The position numbers and the translations under genes were made by a program. Shown one piece after another: positions 12,012 to 26,600 of a stretch of 64,000 nt of DNA. Source of the DNA: Tribonema minus. Lineage: Eukaryota; Sar; Xanthophyceae; Tribonematales; Tribonemataceae. Position 1 is the stretch's first letter. Each line of letters begins with the position of its first letter. Location: contig JAFCMP010000101.1 in NCBI GenBank assembly GCA_017506865.1, forward strand, positions 186,001 through 250,000, written 5' to 3'. The notes under the pieces are model-generated. The model saw nothing but the letters and a program-made list of their open reading frames with translations. It made no database searches and was not told the DNA's origin.

Positions 12012-13601
12012 GTGGGTGCGAGTGAAGGCTTGCAGCCTGACAGTGTGCCGATAATGCTCTGCTGCATTGATTCAATGAAACCTGAAGGCCGCCAACTAAC
12101 TCAATGACTTGCTAGCTGGCTGAAAATGCGAAGCGTGCACCTGCGTGTATGGAGGGTCACGCTGAATCAGCGGATGCATCCCAGGGCCCATAGCCGCACC
12201 AACGACAACTGATTACTTTACGGGCCACGCTTCCAACACTTGCGCACCAAAAAGTGCTGTGGATGGCGCTAGCGAGCATAGTGTCATCATCACAGCATTT
12301 TTGTGCCGCGAGGACCATGTGCCATGGAACGTCACCTGCGGACTCTGGATTTTCTTTCAGCTTCTTCAAGTTGGAGGCATATGCTGAAACGCGAGTGCAG
12401 ATAGGGCCAATTCCAATGGGCCATGGGGCTTACCTGATGAATGGTTTGACGTGAGACTGCGCATGATCATGATGCCAGACAGACAGCACTGCCACAGCAG
12501 CAGAGATACAAAGCCTCAGGCTGGCACACCTCCATGTACCAGACGAGTCAGGCCAGATCACATGTTGGTCCATAGAAAGCTTACTTTTACATTAGTTGAC
12601 AGTGAGCCTGGAGCATTGAATACAAATTGGATGTACCATTTACACTCACAGGTAGTACGTCTTAATATCCCTCATCCATCAGCAATTTATTTGGCAATTA
12701 TCATGGTGGCTATTGTTGTAGTATGGCATCAGCATGCACTTGCCGATGTGACCATGTTACGGATGCCATTGAGTTTTGCGCTGACAGCGTGTCACATGGA
12801 CTATTTCGACAGAGGCCGGGATGTGATAGCGTCCGCACTCAAAGTTTTACCACTTGAGTCTATGCAGGTGCGATTCAAACCTGCACCATTGACATGATGC
12901 GTGCTGGACCTTTTGATCATGAGAGCCGCCTTTTTGTAGCAACACGGCACTCAGTCTGATGCCGTGGCTTGCAAGTTAATGGCCTTAGGGCAATCATTAT
13001 GGCCTTAGAGGTCAACTGTGGAGACATAACACTCTATCAACGAGTTAAACAGCTGAACCTCTGAGTCACTATCATCATGGCCTTCGCGCTTCTAAATCAA
13101 CATTCTACTGCGTTTGTCAATTTTCAGAGTACTAGGCAGCGTCCGACAGAGTCTCTATCACAGTCGCTGTGCAACTGCTTGCAAGTCTCGGCTGGCGCCT
13201 GTTAGTACCACTGCCATGCTTAGCACGATGCTCTGGTCTGCTCAATGCGGTGTCTAATGCCATTGGGCAGATTCAATAGATGCAGCAGCTGTGCACTCAG
13301 AGGCTCAGGCTGCGGTGCTCTGGTTTGCGCAGGCGCAGACTGTCAGTGAGTGTCTGGTCAGTGCATGCAGCACAGGTGTATTCATAATTTGCAGGTGATG
13401 CAGAAGGCAACTTGAATGCTACTGCTTTAAAAAAGCATCATGACGGTAACCGTTGTCGTAGCTTTTACGTTCAGAATTTGCAAAAAAATGCTGAGCCCCC
13501 CAGCATCACTAATAGTATATAACATTGTGCATTGTCATCAACCGACTGCATCAACAGAGGTTTGAAATGGTGATCCACGCCTCCGCATGCATTCCGCACA
13601 G
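12012..13601. other. Intron of copy B between the Gln-rich and Ala/Ser-rich exons
   Basis: A GTGGGT donor follows at 12012 and acceptor AGs occur at 13601 and 13604; both exons are in phase 0. The 148-codon open frame at 12451-12897 has no recognisable features and intron-like composition. Nothing else was identified. Confidence 0.45.
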
Positions 13602-16600
13602 CAGGCGACGGATGCCGCGGCGTCAGCAACCTCCGATGCGGATGTGCACGCAAAGCAGCAGCACCGGCTGGCCCGCGCGAAGGAGTTTGCCGCGAGGCTA
13701 TCGCCTTTGTCATCGCAGTCACAGCAGCAGCAGGCCACGATAATCAAGCAGGGTGACGACGACGAGTTTGCAATGGCGTTGGAGGACGCGTCTCCTGCGC
13801 TGCTGCGGGCTCTGTCGAGCCCTGCAGTGCTATCGGCCGGAGCGTCACCAAATGCTCCAACGTCCGGTATGCCGGAGCTGCGTAGGGCGCATTCCGACGG
13901 CAGTTGTGGATCGACCGCTGCTCAAGCGACTACGGACGGTGCAGACCCGCTGGCGGCACACCCCAAACCTGCAGCTAGGACACCCAATCAGCTGCGGTTC
14001 AAGGTGGCTGCACCTGCAGCTGACGGTCGGAAGCCAAATGCCGACTCAGAGCTGCCAGCAGTTAGGGACGCGCCAGTGCGCATGAGCATGAGCACTGGGA
14101 AGCACAGCGCCAGGCGTGGACCGCTGCAGTCTCCCCTGCCGCGTTCAAGCAGCTCTATGCGGGCCAAAGCGCAAGCTCTACATGCAGCGAGCAACGACGG
14201 AGCAGTCACTGCCACAGTCACTGTGCACGGGACAGATGCCGCTGAGACAGCCATCAGCAGCAAGCAGCCAGCAGTTGGGACAGTCGCTGCTGCTCAGCAT
14301 GAGCCACCAACTGCCGCTGGTGAACAATCACAACAGCATCCCGCACCAGAGACGGCATCTACCGTAACGGTGCCGGCAGCCAGCAGCAAGGAAGCGGCAC
14401 AACGATCAGCAACGACAGTCACTGCTGTCAAGCAGCGCGCCACGCCAGCCAGAGGCAGTGCAGCACAGCAGCCGACGGGCACGCCACCGTCTACGCCGCG
14501 GTGGCAGCCATCAGCGGACACCACAGCCAAAGGTCCGCCATCATCAGCGATCAGCAACGGCAGTCAAACACCGGCGGCGGTCGCCGCTCCGCAGCCTTCA
14601 TCGCCGCAAATCAGCAGCCACCAACGGAGGCAGTCTGGAGATGCGTTGAGCAAAGCTGGCGTGCAGAAGCGGTCGACAGCTACGCGAACACCTCCATCAA
14701 CGAAGCAGCACCTGCCTGCAGCAGCCTTGAGCAGCGCACTCACAGCACAGCAGGCACAAGGCCCTGGAGGCGAGGATGCAGCTCGGTCCGCGCCACCATC
14801 CACTATGCGCGCAGGACCTAGTTCAGCAGCAGCAGCAGCAGCGCCAGCAAGCAACAGCCGTGCTACTGAGCAGCCAGCAGCGTCAACAACCGCCTCATCG
14901 CCTCGGCCACGTGTTTCGCGGTGGATGCCACGCGATGCAGTGGTCGCTCCCGCCAATCTGGCCTTGCAGCAAGGCAGCAATGCTAGTCCTTCCACCGCAT
15001 CAGCGGCTGCAGCCGCGGCGGCGGCAGGAGCAGCAGCAATGCGTTTGTTGCCTCATGACATTGTGCCTGGCTCAACCCCACCAGGTACGCACCAGGTTGC
15101 GGCTGCTGTGGCCAGTGCGCGGCAAAACGGTCGGCCTGCATACATAGATGCAGCGGCATCACCACCAGCGATGAAGGCGGCACTTGTTGCGCCAGTAGCC
15201 ATGCATGCGCATGTAGATGCTGCGCAGTTGTCCACTGCTGCTTCCCGCGCACGAGCAATTGCGCAGTCCTTTGACGCCGCACCTGCTGCGCATGCGCACG
15301 CGGTCGCACCTGCGACGCATGGCGCTGCTGCCGGCGCTGCATCTGCTGAGCAACCTCACGCCGCTCTCAGACTGGCTGCTTCAGCAAAGCCAGTGGACGC
15401 AGTGGCAGCCGTGGTGGCGGCTTTGAACAAGCGCGCCTGCTCACAGCGCGCATCTGCAACGGAGACACGGGTGCCTGCGCCCACAAGCCAGGGACGCTCC
15501 TCAGCTGCACCCCTGGGCCAGGGCAAGACAGCGTAGGCTGGAGACAGAGCTTCAACAGCAGGCGGGACTGCCAGTAGCACCGCAACTGGGCAGCGGGCAG
15601 CTGTTGTGGAGGAGCCGTGGCGTGACAGTGCATTGCAGGTCAGCTCTTCTCCAAATCAAATCTTCGATGTGACTGTTGGTAATCTGGGCAGTAAATGGTG
15701 ACAACATCTTGAGAGGGGGGCTGGTGTGCGCCATTGGGACTGTGTTTCAACTACTGCACCGCTTCGAAGCAGTTGGCAATGCATGCGTTTGGGACAAATT
15801 ATCTTGGAATGCAAGTCAATGAGGCTGTCTATCGCTGAGCGTCGGGCAAAGTTGCGGTGAGATGCGGATTGAATTGCAAAGCTGAACTCTGGTTGGTGCT
15901 TGTGGGGTTTGCATGCGATGATGCCAGTATTGATATCTGCAGTTTTGGTGCCAACTAATTGGACGAATGGCCCTTCTGATGTCTTGGGTTATGCAGCATT
16001 TGTGTCATGCAGAGTTGTTGCAATGTCAAGTTCAACTTACGGCTCTATTATCTCTCCCTTTTTTCTGCTTGATTGCGGTCTGCGTGTGACACCCTCGCCT
16101 TCAGCATTTTCAAAGCTACAGTTTTCTTGTCGCATTCCTGCACGATCTAAAGCATTCCTTACACTACGTGCGTTTGCAAATAATTGGCTGCATCCATCCG
16201 TCGCGCACACGCCCCGCCAGGTCCTGGACCGCTACCGCCTGCACAAAATCTTCACCCTCCCCGACAGGCCCGCGCTGCTGCTCGCCGTGGCGCCGGCGCT
16301 CGACCTCGAGTCGCTGCGGCGTCAGGTCGCCGCCGGCAAGATGCACACCGCGCAGGAGTTCATGCAGTGGGGCGAGGCGCTGCTGCGCGTCGCGGGCGGG
16401 CACACGGTGGGGCTCAGCGAGGACGGCGCCGCGGTGTGCGATGCGGCGGCGCAGCTCATGCGCATGTTCTTTCAGTGGCTGTGCCTGGAGCTGCTGCCGA
16501 TGCCGTGCGGCGGCGTCGAGCGCGACGCGGAGGAGAAGGCGGAGACCATGTGAGATGTGTGCGGAAGCTGTTTGAACAGCCCATATGATAGTGCGTGAGT

Positions 16601-18962
16601 TGGATGTGCGCAGGCAAAGGCGCGCGCGTCATCGCATTTCAGGAGCCGTGTGGTGCTTGCAGTTGCAGGGCTTTCAATGTGCTGCTAGCTGCGCAGCATG
16701 CAATTGTCATTCAGTCAAGAAGAAGTGTTCCTGATGGGTCCTTTAAATCCATCAACAAAATTCTATAAATGCGTGCCACGCAGGCATTTTGTTATTGAGC
16801 TGCATACTTCTACCTTGTAGGCCGCAATGGCTGGGCGAGTCACTGGCAATAGCATTTATCCTGTATTCTGAGACAATGGTTACTCTTGCCTGAAGAATTG
16901 AAAAGCTGAAAAACGCAAGCGCGTTGGTGGAAACAGATGTTGCCACCATGATCAGAGAGCCGTATGTCACTGCATTTGTATGATGCGACAATATCTCCAA
17001 TGTCAGCAACAAAGACCGTGTCGCTGCTTCTCATCTGTGCTGCGGGCATCACAGTGACTGTCTCTGCAAGACTCGACAATTTTTTCATTGCTATCAATTA
17101 ACTGAGCGGTGCTGCTTGTCAGCGAAGTCATGGTCTATTGACATTTGTGTCGAATGCCTCATTGCGTCCTCGCAGGCATCAGGGCTGCGCTGACGATTTT
17201 GTCAACGGCGTGTTTTCCCGCGATACTCCTCTCAGGGGGCCCAGCACGGCGCGCATGCCGTCGTGGCGCGCTGCCTTAATCCTGCGGCAGCAGTGCGCGG
17301 ACGGCGCCAAGCAGCTGCGGCTGCTGCGCTCGCAGCGCCACAAGCATCGTGTCCTGCGCGAGGCGCTGTCGGCCGCAACTGAAATTGAGAGCCCCGCCGC
17401 GAGGGGCTACGCGCGCATCGTGGCGACGCTGCACGCCAAGGCCATGGCGATACTGGGGCTGCCGCACAGCGTGGCGGTGAGTGTCACGGGTCGTGAGCTG
17501 CGATACACGCGTTAGGCGGCCATGCTGGCTGCCACATAGCGATGCAATGAGAAGATCATCTGTCGTGCTCCAAAACTACTGCTGTTCAGCATGGATCTCT
17601 GGGAAAGGGGGGGGGGATTCTGCATGTCGCTTGTCAACTGCTGGCAGTGGGTGTAACAAGAGGCAATATGCTTGCATGATGCGTATGGTCAGCGACATCT
17701 GTTTTAACCACTTTACATGAGCAATGACATCACGAATATTGCATCTTGAAAGCTCTGAATGTACATGGCTGTTTTGGGGAGTTTATGTCAATTATTAGCC
17801 ACAGCAGGCGGGAGAGGGGCTCCTCAGACAAACCAGAATCGGCAATTGACACAGCATTCTGTAGACGTGATCCGTGCATCTCTCCAAGCACAGCCCGAGA
17901 TGCCTGCTGTCAAACACAAAATTTAATCCCGCTTGCGCTCACCTGTTTTGTTGATGATGGCTGAACGACCTTGTGCGCAAACCATTAGTATCATCGCGCA
18001 TGTCGGACCACTGCCACGCTCCCGATCATCACTGACCAATCTCACCAACCCCGACCCCTCAAACACAGCCTTGCATACACGCCCTTTTGTTGCGTGCGCA
18101 GCTGGCACAGCTGGTGCGCGCTCTCTACAACAACGCCGCCCCAGCACGCTTCAGGACGCACGGCGACATCCTCGCCGCCATGCGCGCAGCAGTGCCGGCA
18201 GCGGCGGCGACGGGCGCTCGACGCCACTGCAGTGAGCCAGCGGCGCGAGCTGGAGGTGCTGATCGCTGGGCGCTACACGTTCCAGGTCAGTGCTCTGCAG
18301 TACGGCGTTGCTCAGCGCTTTTGTGATTTTTTTTCTACATGTGCTCGCATTGCTGTTGTGCGCAGCTTGATCTCTCACTTGAGCCGGCTCGCGGTGTGAG
18401 TTTGACACGCTCAATGCTCGCTGTTGTTTTATGAACGCGACATGTCACCAACCTCGTTGTCAGTGTCGGCATGTGAGTTAAGGCTGCATGTGCAACATTT
18501 CACATTCCTGCAAAAAATGAAGTTGAACACTGAATCTTTGCCTTGACCTTGGCAACAGGCATTTCATTTTAATAAATTGCACCAGCGAGTACAATGGGCA
18601 ACAGTCGGTAAAACAACAAGATTTGCATGCGCTTTCAGATTTAGTTTCCATTGCTGATTTCATGAGCCGATTGTCATCCGTGTGTGTAAAGCATCAGCGT
18701 GGACACTCATCACAAAAAGCCTGTTTTCATTGTTCACGCCCCTTCTCCTACCATCCATTCTTGCTTGAAAGCCGATGGAGGCGCACCCCATCATATCGTT
18801 TCGCGCAAGCAGCTTGTGCGCACTTGTGAACTTTACTCCTCAAAAATTGTGTTGCTGAACAGATTCTGGAGGACGTTGGCGTGCAGCTGATTGTTCAGCA
18901 GGCCAAGGAAGCCAGCACTGCCGAGCAAGCGGCACGACAAACGTCCCCGAGCCCGAGCCCTC

Positions 18963-18997
<35 letters not shown>

Positions 18998-21900
18998 CGG
19001 CCTGCAAGCGTGTCGCCGCGCGCACTCGCTGTGTCCACAGCGCCGCCTCCAAGTGCAGCGACGCAAGTGAGCGCGACGGACGTCGACACAGCTCAGCTCA
19101 GCGCAGCGCCGGCGCCGCCGCGCAGAGCCGCGCAGCAGCCCTCAGCTGGCGCCGCGCGACGCCGCGCTGCTGCGCCGCCGTCGCAGCCGCCGACGGCGGC
19201 CGCACCAGCCAATGTGGATGCGTCAGGTGCTCAGCAAAAGGTGACCCCATCACGCCGCCTCGCGACGGCGGAAGGCCGGCGCGATGACCGCAGCCCAGGG
19301 CACGGAGCGCCCATGCCCGCGGCAACTGCGCAGCGGCGCGGATCATCGTCGCTGCCCACGGCAGCTTTGAAGGACCCCCGGCGCAGCCGCACGCCCTCCC
19401 CGAAAGTGCCCGTGGCAGCCTCCACGGACTTGAAGTTTGGCGACAGGGCGCCGTCGCCTACAGCGCTGGCAGCGGCGGCAGCAGCAGCAGCGGCAGCAGC
19501 AGAAGCAGAGTCCATCAGCGATGCCAGCACGGCGCTTGAGAGGCAGTCGCCGCCAGTGGAAGCGGCAGCGGCAGCGGACGACGTCAGCAGCGTCACTCCG
19601 GCCAGAGGCGACGCCCCTACCGGAGGCAGCAGCTGCAGCAACATGGTCAGCACTCATGGCGGCAGCGGTGGCGGTGGCGACAGCGGCAGTTGGGGGATCG
19701 GCCTGCCCCCAGTGTATCCGCGTTCAGCCTCTGCCGCGGATGCTGGCGATGGCGACGACGGTATGACGAAGGTGGAGACGAGTAGCGGAAGAGCGCTGAC
19801 CGTCCACAGTCCGGTGCCCAACCGCAGCCCGTCGCCGCAGCTGCAAGGCGACACGCTGCCGTCCAGGTACGGGCTTTGAATTATCATTATTAAAGCAGCA
19901 TTTTTACGTCATCTGTGCGAGCCCAGCACCAACTTTAATCTGATGCTATTTATTTATGAGATTGATGATTTTTGTAGTTTGTAGTGTGCATGTAGTGGAT
20001 GACATTAGAGATGCGCTACCTCAGCTGCGGACAAGCAGGCTAGATTTGCAATACGCTGCTCAGGTTGATGCCAGTGTGCAGGTTTTTATCCTGTTTTCAC
20101 CACAAGGATGTTTTGGCTACATGCCTGTGTATAAAAGGCTGTGTGCTGAAATTTCCTTGTCGCACGCACTTTGAGGTACTGCAGGGAAGGCATTAAAAGT
20201 ATGAGATCATGAAACGGCGTTGCAGTAGAGGGGCAGTCAATCTGATGTCAAGCTTCTTGGGGTGCTTCATGCAATTTATGCAGTCACCCGCACAGCAATC
20301 GATTGCTGTGCAAGCAACTAAATTTTGACGAAGCATCAACTGTTCGTTGATCTATATTTTTCAAACGACCGTGAGCTGACACAAAAGTATAGCAATGGTC
20401 GTTGGCATTATATTGACCGTAGGCATTGCATTGAGCCCTCGTCTACTACTGTTGCGCATTAATTTGTTTTCGAAGCTGACATTTCTCATTTAAATCTTGT
20501 GCGAGAATTTCATGACATGATGCTGCAGGAACAAACATAAACATTTATATCTGAGAATAATCTCTGCCAGGGTACAGTTAGTGTCTTGAATTGCTGCCAT
20601 CGTCCTCCCTAGCATTACCTTCTCAATCAGCACTCCAGTGCTTTGGATGGATGTACTTGTGAAATAATAAAAATCTGTTCTCGGCAGGATACTGTGCAAT
20701 CACGTGGATGCCGATGTGCAGGTTGCTTGCTATACGTCAACGAGTGCTCAATTCATGTGCTTGCACTTTGACAGAGCCATCCCGCCCCCCCTGCGAGAAG
20801 TTACCATGAATTTGATTGGCCCCTCACTTGTGCATGACAGTTCAGGACGCTTGTGTACTCACAAATCAGCAAATGAGTGCCAATGATTTCTTTTGTGTGT
20901 GCTGCTAGGAAGCAACATATATGCTGCCATAACGCCTCTGTAACATGCACGAGCGCCAGCAAAGAGCAGTAAGAGCAACGCCGCGCATCAGCTGAGACTG
21001 ACCAACGTGGCCTTATTCTTGAAGAATTCGTTGCGACCTCTCTGGTAATCATAAAACGCCCAGCCTACATGTTGCAGTGCTGCACAAATGTCAAGAAGTT
21101 GCAGCTAGACATGGGCAAGCTTGCTCTACCTTCTGCAGCGGCGGCAGCTCAATGCGCAACGTAATGCACCGTGTGCTCCTCCGCTTTTGCAGAGACCATC
21201 CGTCATATGCTGCCAAGGCGGAGAGCTGTGCCCTGGCCTGAGTTGCAAAGCCTCTTCCAGACGTGTGTGCGCAGAACCTAAGAAGTTGACGGTTCCAAAG
21301 CGCTGTACGCTTGCGCCACCACTGGCAGAATGTCCTTCTGCCAACACCCCACTGCCCACCCCTCTTTGCCTCTGCGGAACTTGGAGCCCGCAGCTACTGT
21401 TGGACAACAGCGCTCTCATCACTGGTCTTTCTGGCCACTGCAAAATAGCATTTTGCAGGTCCGGTTGAAGTGGTGTCCTTCCACTCCAGAAGTACACTTT
21501 TCATAACGCGCTCCCCCTATTTGGCTTCCACAACCGCTTTTGCATTTGTCTGCACTTGCCCCCTTGTACGTCTGCCGACCACTCTGTCCCCCTGTGCTGC
21601 CCCACTGCCCCCCCCCCCGACACCAGGCTCTGGAGCCTGCAGTCCCTCCTGGAGGGCGACGCTCTCATAGTGGGCGCATTCCTCAACATCGACTTCGACA
21701 AGTACCTGACGTACCTGGACGAAGTCGAGTCCCCGCAGGACCTGAGGTCGGCGTCATGCTGCCTGCGCGAGAGGCTCAAGCCCGGCGGCACGGCCGCCGA
21801 GCAGCACTTCGCCGCCGTCAAGTACCTGCTGCTGCTGATGGAGATTGTGCGCAACAGCCGGACGTTCACGGGGTTCACGGAGGGCGACTCTCCCAGCAGG

Positions 21901-23615
21901 TGCGGTGGGAGAAAGCGCGCGCAGCTGCAGGGCTGGTGCTGCGTGTCACGAGCAATTGCAGAAGCGGGGTGCTCATATCACATTCACATGCCGCATAGCT
22001 TACGGACCTGATGAGCATGTTTGGCTGCTGCCGTGATTGTCTCATGTCGTGTCGCAACACAAAGCCGCAGCTTGTGATGATATTTATTATATTGAGGCAG
22101 CAGTTGTCCCAGCTCTTGGCAATCATGCCATGCATTGTCAGTGACAGTCAGTTGCCTTCCACCTCTCCGCTTGGACGCTCCGTGCAGCTCTCTGTGCTTG
22201 CGGTTTTGCTCTGCAGATATGCAATGCTCTAACAGATCCCCCGGAAACTAGCAGCGCTCACGCTACAGTCATCGGCCACATGCGTGCGCAGCCCGTGCAA
22301 CCATCGACCCTGCACCTCACCGGCGCCCCCCGCACGCACGCGCGCACGACAGGGCGGCGGTGCGCATGGAGGACCTCGTCCGCGGCACCTACACCAAGCA
22401 GCTGGCGGCATTCCTGAGCGATGCCCACCGTGCAACGCTCCACAGCGCGGGCTTTCCTGCCCTGGAGTCGCCGCTGCTGCCCGCGGACGCTGACGCCGAG
22501 GCGGAAACGTCGCCCATGAAGCACAAGCGTGGGCGCTCCCTCGACTCCAAGAACAAGGCGAGCACTGCCCCCGGCGCAGCGCTCAACGGCGCGGCGCCGC
22601 CGCCGCCACCTGCAGATGCGGACAAGGAGGAACCGCCCGCGAAGCGCAAGCGCGGGAGCGCCACCGGCACCACCACAAATGGCACGAAGGCCAATGGAAA
22701 CGCCGCGGTGGCGGCGACGGTGGCCGCGGCGGCGCGGCGCAGCGGCGAGGGCGGCCCGAAGCGGCCTCGGGATGCCAGCGAGGAGGACAGCGGCGACTAT
22801 GCCGGTGGTGGCGGCCGCAGTGCGCCGCATGGCAGCAGCAAGGTCGCGCGCGTGGAGGGCCGTGGCGGTGATGTGGTGACCAGCGCAGGGAATGGTGGCG
22901 CGAGCTAGTAGCCGCGCGCGCAGGCCGGCGGCCGGCTTGGGAACAGCTGGCGCACAAATGAAAAGCACTGTGTAGGCAAGGGGAATCGCGTGGATGAGGA
23001 GCAGTGCTGCTTGCTCAGTGCTCATTCAGCACAGACGAGCACAATTGGTGGCAAGAAGCAAGAGGCGGGCGCTGAGCACTGTTGCGCGCTGCGCACGCAG
23101 TGGTGCGCGCCCTGCCAAGTGGCTTGAGAGGGTGGTTTTACACACAGATGTATGCAGTGGTCGCCAAGCCACGCAGCACGGGGCTCAGGCAGTAGCCACG
23201 GCACTGCAAGTGTCAATAGGTCCGCAGGCATGAGGAATTTGGCAGTACGCGACAAGCGACTGAGTTGCGCAGGGCTGACAGCAACGCGCTGTCAGCTGCT
23301 CGTTGGCAGCTACATACTGCCAGCACCCAAGCATGTCCATGCAAGTAGCACACACATGGATCACAACACGCACGTCCACGGCCATAGATCCTGTAGGATG
23401 ATGTGTGTGTGTGTGTGTGGCGGGGTGCTGGCTGCAGAGTTATGCCATTTGTGAGCGCAGTGTGCGCATAGTGAACATGTTGGTGAGCGAGCAAAGCATA
23501 CAAGCTGGTGTGGTAGCAGATTGCTGCTGGGACAATGACAGGCAAGAATCGAGCTCGTGTTGCATTGTGCATCGTGGGTTTTGCTTGCAGCGCTGCCTGT
23601 TCCTGTTGTCACAGT

Positions 23616-26600
23616 TAGGAATGTGTCAGCATCATGCAAACCTGCGAACCCCGCCTACAAGCACTTGCATCCACTGGACAATGTTGGACTGCATTGAAGT
23701 CAAGATGTGCCTGATAATCCATGTTGCAGAGCGCCACCTGTTCATCTTGCAATATATCTTTAGGCAACAAATGTGAGCTTTCTTACGCCCAGATACGTTC
23801 TGAATTTGACAGCAAGAATCTGCCAGCTCACATGTATACAGAAAGGCACACGACGCGGCCTGTATTTCCATCTGCCATTCTTTATGCCATGGCACGCCAC
23901 ATGGGCTTGGGCAGAAGCAATGCAAGAGTGAGGGCACCGGGCCTTGCCACCCCATGTAACCGTTGCTTAGCAGGCAGTAGCCCTGATGCATGCACACCTT
24001 TTGTGTACAAATAATCACACCTGTGATGCGTGCATGTCCTGCTGAATTCAGCTACATGCACTGAGATGCTGCGGCGCAGTACAAAGCATCAAACTCTCAA
24101 AATTATCGACCATGCCGGCAGGCAAGCAAGACAGCGGCTCCAGCATCCACGCATGGGATCTGATATTGGCGGCTAGCGATTCGACCAAATTCACTGTGCA
24201 TTGTGACGAATGCGCACAATGACCATTGATGCACACAGCAAAACAAGCAGTTCTTGTGGCGATGGCTTTCAAGTATGATACACGTGGTATGTAGTGCTAT
24301 GGGAATGCCATCAATATTGGGCTCAGAAACCCTCTCAAGCACGGCACGTATGCTGCATTTGGCACGTACGGTATCATAGTGTATGCTCATGTTGCACAGA
24401 GTCTTGCTTGCCTTTTGCTGTCCTTGAAGTTGATGGGAACAGATCGATGCAGGTCACGCTAGCGCAACTCCTCCCTCAAACCTTACTGGTATCATCAGAC
24501 ACGGCATGACAGCCGCTTCACTCATGCAGTGCAAGCATGCCGGGGCGAGAGAACCCATTGATGGGCACTGCCGTCATGTCTTCATCGTGACGGTGGTTGT
24601 ATTGAAGGCGGGGGGCTTGCAAGCGAGGGAGGCGCATTGGTTCCGCATACCCCCCTTTGCATGGGCGAACTTGGTACTCCCCGTGTGTCAGGCCGCAGCG
24701 CTGGCGGCAGTCTCAGGCCTCGCAGATCGCGCGGCTGGACCCCTTATAATAAGATGCATGAGTGGGGGCCTGGCCACATGTCCGTCAGGAAACAGTGTTT
24801 TGTCCTTGGTTGATCACTCAAGGGGGCGAGTTTTTTAATTTACAAACATGTGGTCAGGCCGCCTGGCCGCCTTCCCTACCTCGTACATCTCATTAATATC
24901 ATACCAACAGCTCGATCGAGTCAGAAGCTAGAGGCTTGCTGCACATGCAACCTGGTGGCCTAGCCGTGGTGTTGGTGGTGGGATAGTGCTGCCATCAGCA
25001 GTAAGTAAACACTTGAGAGTAGTTCCAAGTATATTCTTCGAAGTACATCGATGTGTGCTTTCTGTACATTTTTATTAATTCTCGCTCAGGACATGAAAAA
25101 GCCCAGATTAATGGCATTCAAGTTTGCTATACGGAATCTACATGTCGTGTGACAGTTTGAGAGTGTCTCAATGACAACTTTCTGTACTTGCGCTTAAGCA
25201 ATTGAGGGCCGAAACCTCTTTGCAATATGCAAGATATGCAGCTCCCACGCTTGTGCAATGCGCGCGCACACAGCGCACATGTAACCTCAGCTGAGAGACA
25301 GTATTGCCTAAGCTTAGCCCAGCCAGCTGCAGATTGGCCTCCAGGAGAACTTTGTGCACCACGGGCTCTACGCCTAGTAGACGCCATCTGTGAGAGCCGC
25401 AGTGTCACACAGTACATGCACAATATTCAAGTCACCTGCCAGGCAGGACGGCGCCTTTGAATCTTCAAGTTGCAACGTCCAATATTGGGTATGATCATCA
25501 TTGCTACATCTCCATTGCGGCAATGACACCAGCTTCTTGCGGCGCATACTATCATTATGCTCGGGCGCCTGAGGCAGAGATCCGCAAGTTCAGGTGCCTA
25601 CAAAATCATTGTGTGCATGTGCGCGTTTGGGATAGAGTGTCACATTTGAAGGCCAGTACATTGTTGGATTTTTAAGAACCGTCCGGTCCGGCCGTCCCCT
25701 CCAACAGCGCTCATCCTGCTTGACTGCCTGTGGACGCCGCCGTGCGGGTCACGACGCGGAGTTGTGCAACGGTGTCAGTCTCATGTGGCGCTGCCACCGA
25801 AGTACCCACTCGATGCCGAGGAGCTGTGGCGATGTTATCGAACGGTGGTGCGAGGCCTCTTGCTTTTGCTGTCGAACTCTTCGGCCATGCCATAGCTATG
25901 TTCGTGTTCCGTTCCTGCCTGCTACTGCAGCTGTGAGCGGGTCATGCTGCTCCTTTTTCCATGGACACACAAGGGAGGTCTTCCTTGTACCTCCGGAGGT
26001 AGGGACGAGAGATCCTAGTGCATATGAGGAAGGTTTTGCACTAAAGCGGATCATCGGACATCACCTCAGCTAGGTGATTCTTTTGATTTCACACGAGCGT
26101 CACCTCTTCGCTAATGGTTTCCCGTTGAACCTGTGATCACCGTACGTCAAACTATGTGTACGCGCTGCGGGCAGAAAGCCTTCCTTGCCGCTAATTGGTG
26201 CTACTTTCGACGTCAAACACAGTCAACACCTTTGACACAGATCCGCAACTTCAAACCGTTACGCGCAACTTCCGATGACAGCGCTTGCTGCCTCCGCGAA
26301 CCCGCGAAACCCTGCCGCAGGCTTGAGAATGCAGCACAATACGTGCCGAGCGGCAGTACGCTGCACGCGGTCAGCGATTCCTGTGCAACATGCGCTGGAG
26401 AGCCAGCGCCAGAATAAGCTCGCAGCTTCCTGGATGTTCCTGGACGTGGGAAGCGGGCAACAGAACCCCCACTTTGTTCCTGCCCAGATGGGCAGCTGCA
26501 ACGGCGGTCGTGAGAGGGTCATGCTGGCCTCCCAAGGTTACTGCTGGATGATGTTGCTTTTTTCATGGACACATGAGAGGAAAGGCCAGGATTCTGCGCC

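Larger units (their letters stand above)
10398..22908 (+). pseudogene. Copy B: tandem duplicate of the bromodomain-like gene, disrupted
   Basis: Exons are 10404-12011 (or from an ATG at 10398), 13602-15638, 16221-16549, 17236-17476, 18102-18285, 18863-19866, 21627-21899 and 22353-22908. From 14.79 kb on they match copy A exon by exon. There are two clear lesions against copy A. A GAG codon is TAG at 15534-15536, with the frame open again up to the donor at 15639. The exon at 18102 is 184 nt instead of 186, a 2-nt deletion near 18220 that shifts the frame. A third stop, TAA at 11325-11327, interrupts the otherwise open frame 10404-12011, unless a 108-nt in-frame intron (11298-11405) removes it. 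The first exon encodes GSWCLQRHERKHRQQ, a Gln/Pro-rich stretch, a 20-residue polyGln tract and a coiled-coil-like end. The bromodomain-like exon (21627-21899) is intact. The 3' end differs from copy A and gives a longer C-terminus. It could still make shorter products by alternative splicing. Confidence 0.7.
9139..23615 (+). repeat. Tandem duplication, unit B (about 14.5 kb)
   Basis: If the duplication is direct and adjacent, unit B runs from the end of unit A to the point where homology ends near 23615, giving about 14,476 bp. This agrees with the measured offset. Its first 5.6 kb has no partner in the window because the matching part of unit A would lie to the left of base 1. The left boundary is inferred and cannot be checked here. 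Confidence 0.65.

Noticed and set aside
12840-12895. tRNA-like fold with a GATTCAAACCTGC segment
   Set aside because: The T-arm loop is the wrong size and no acceptor or anticodon stems could be paired.
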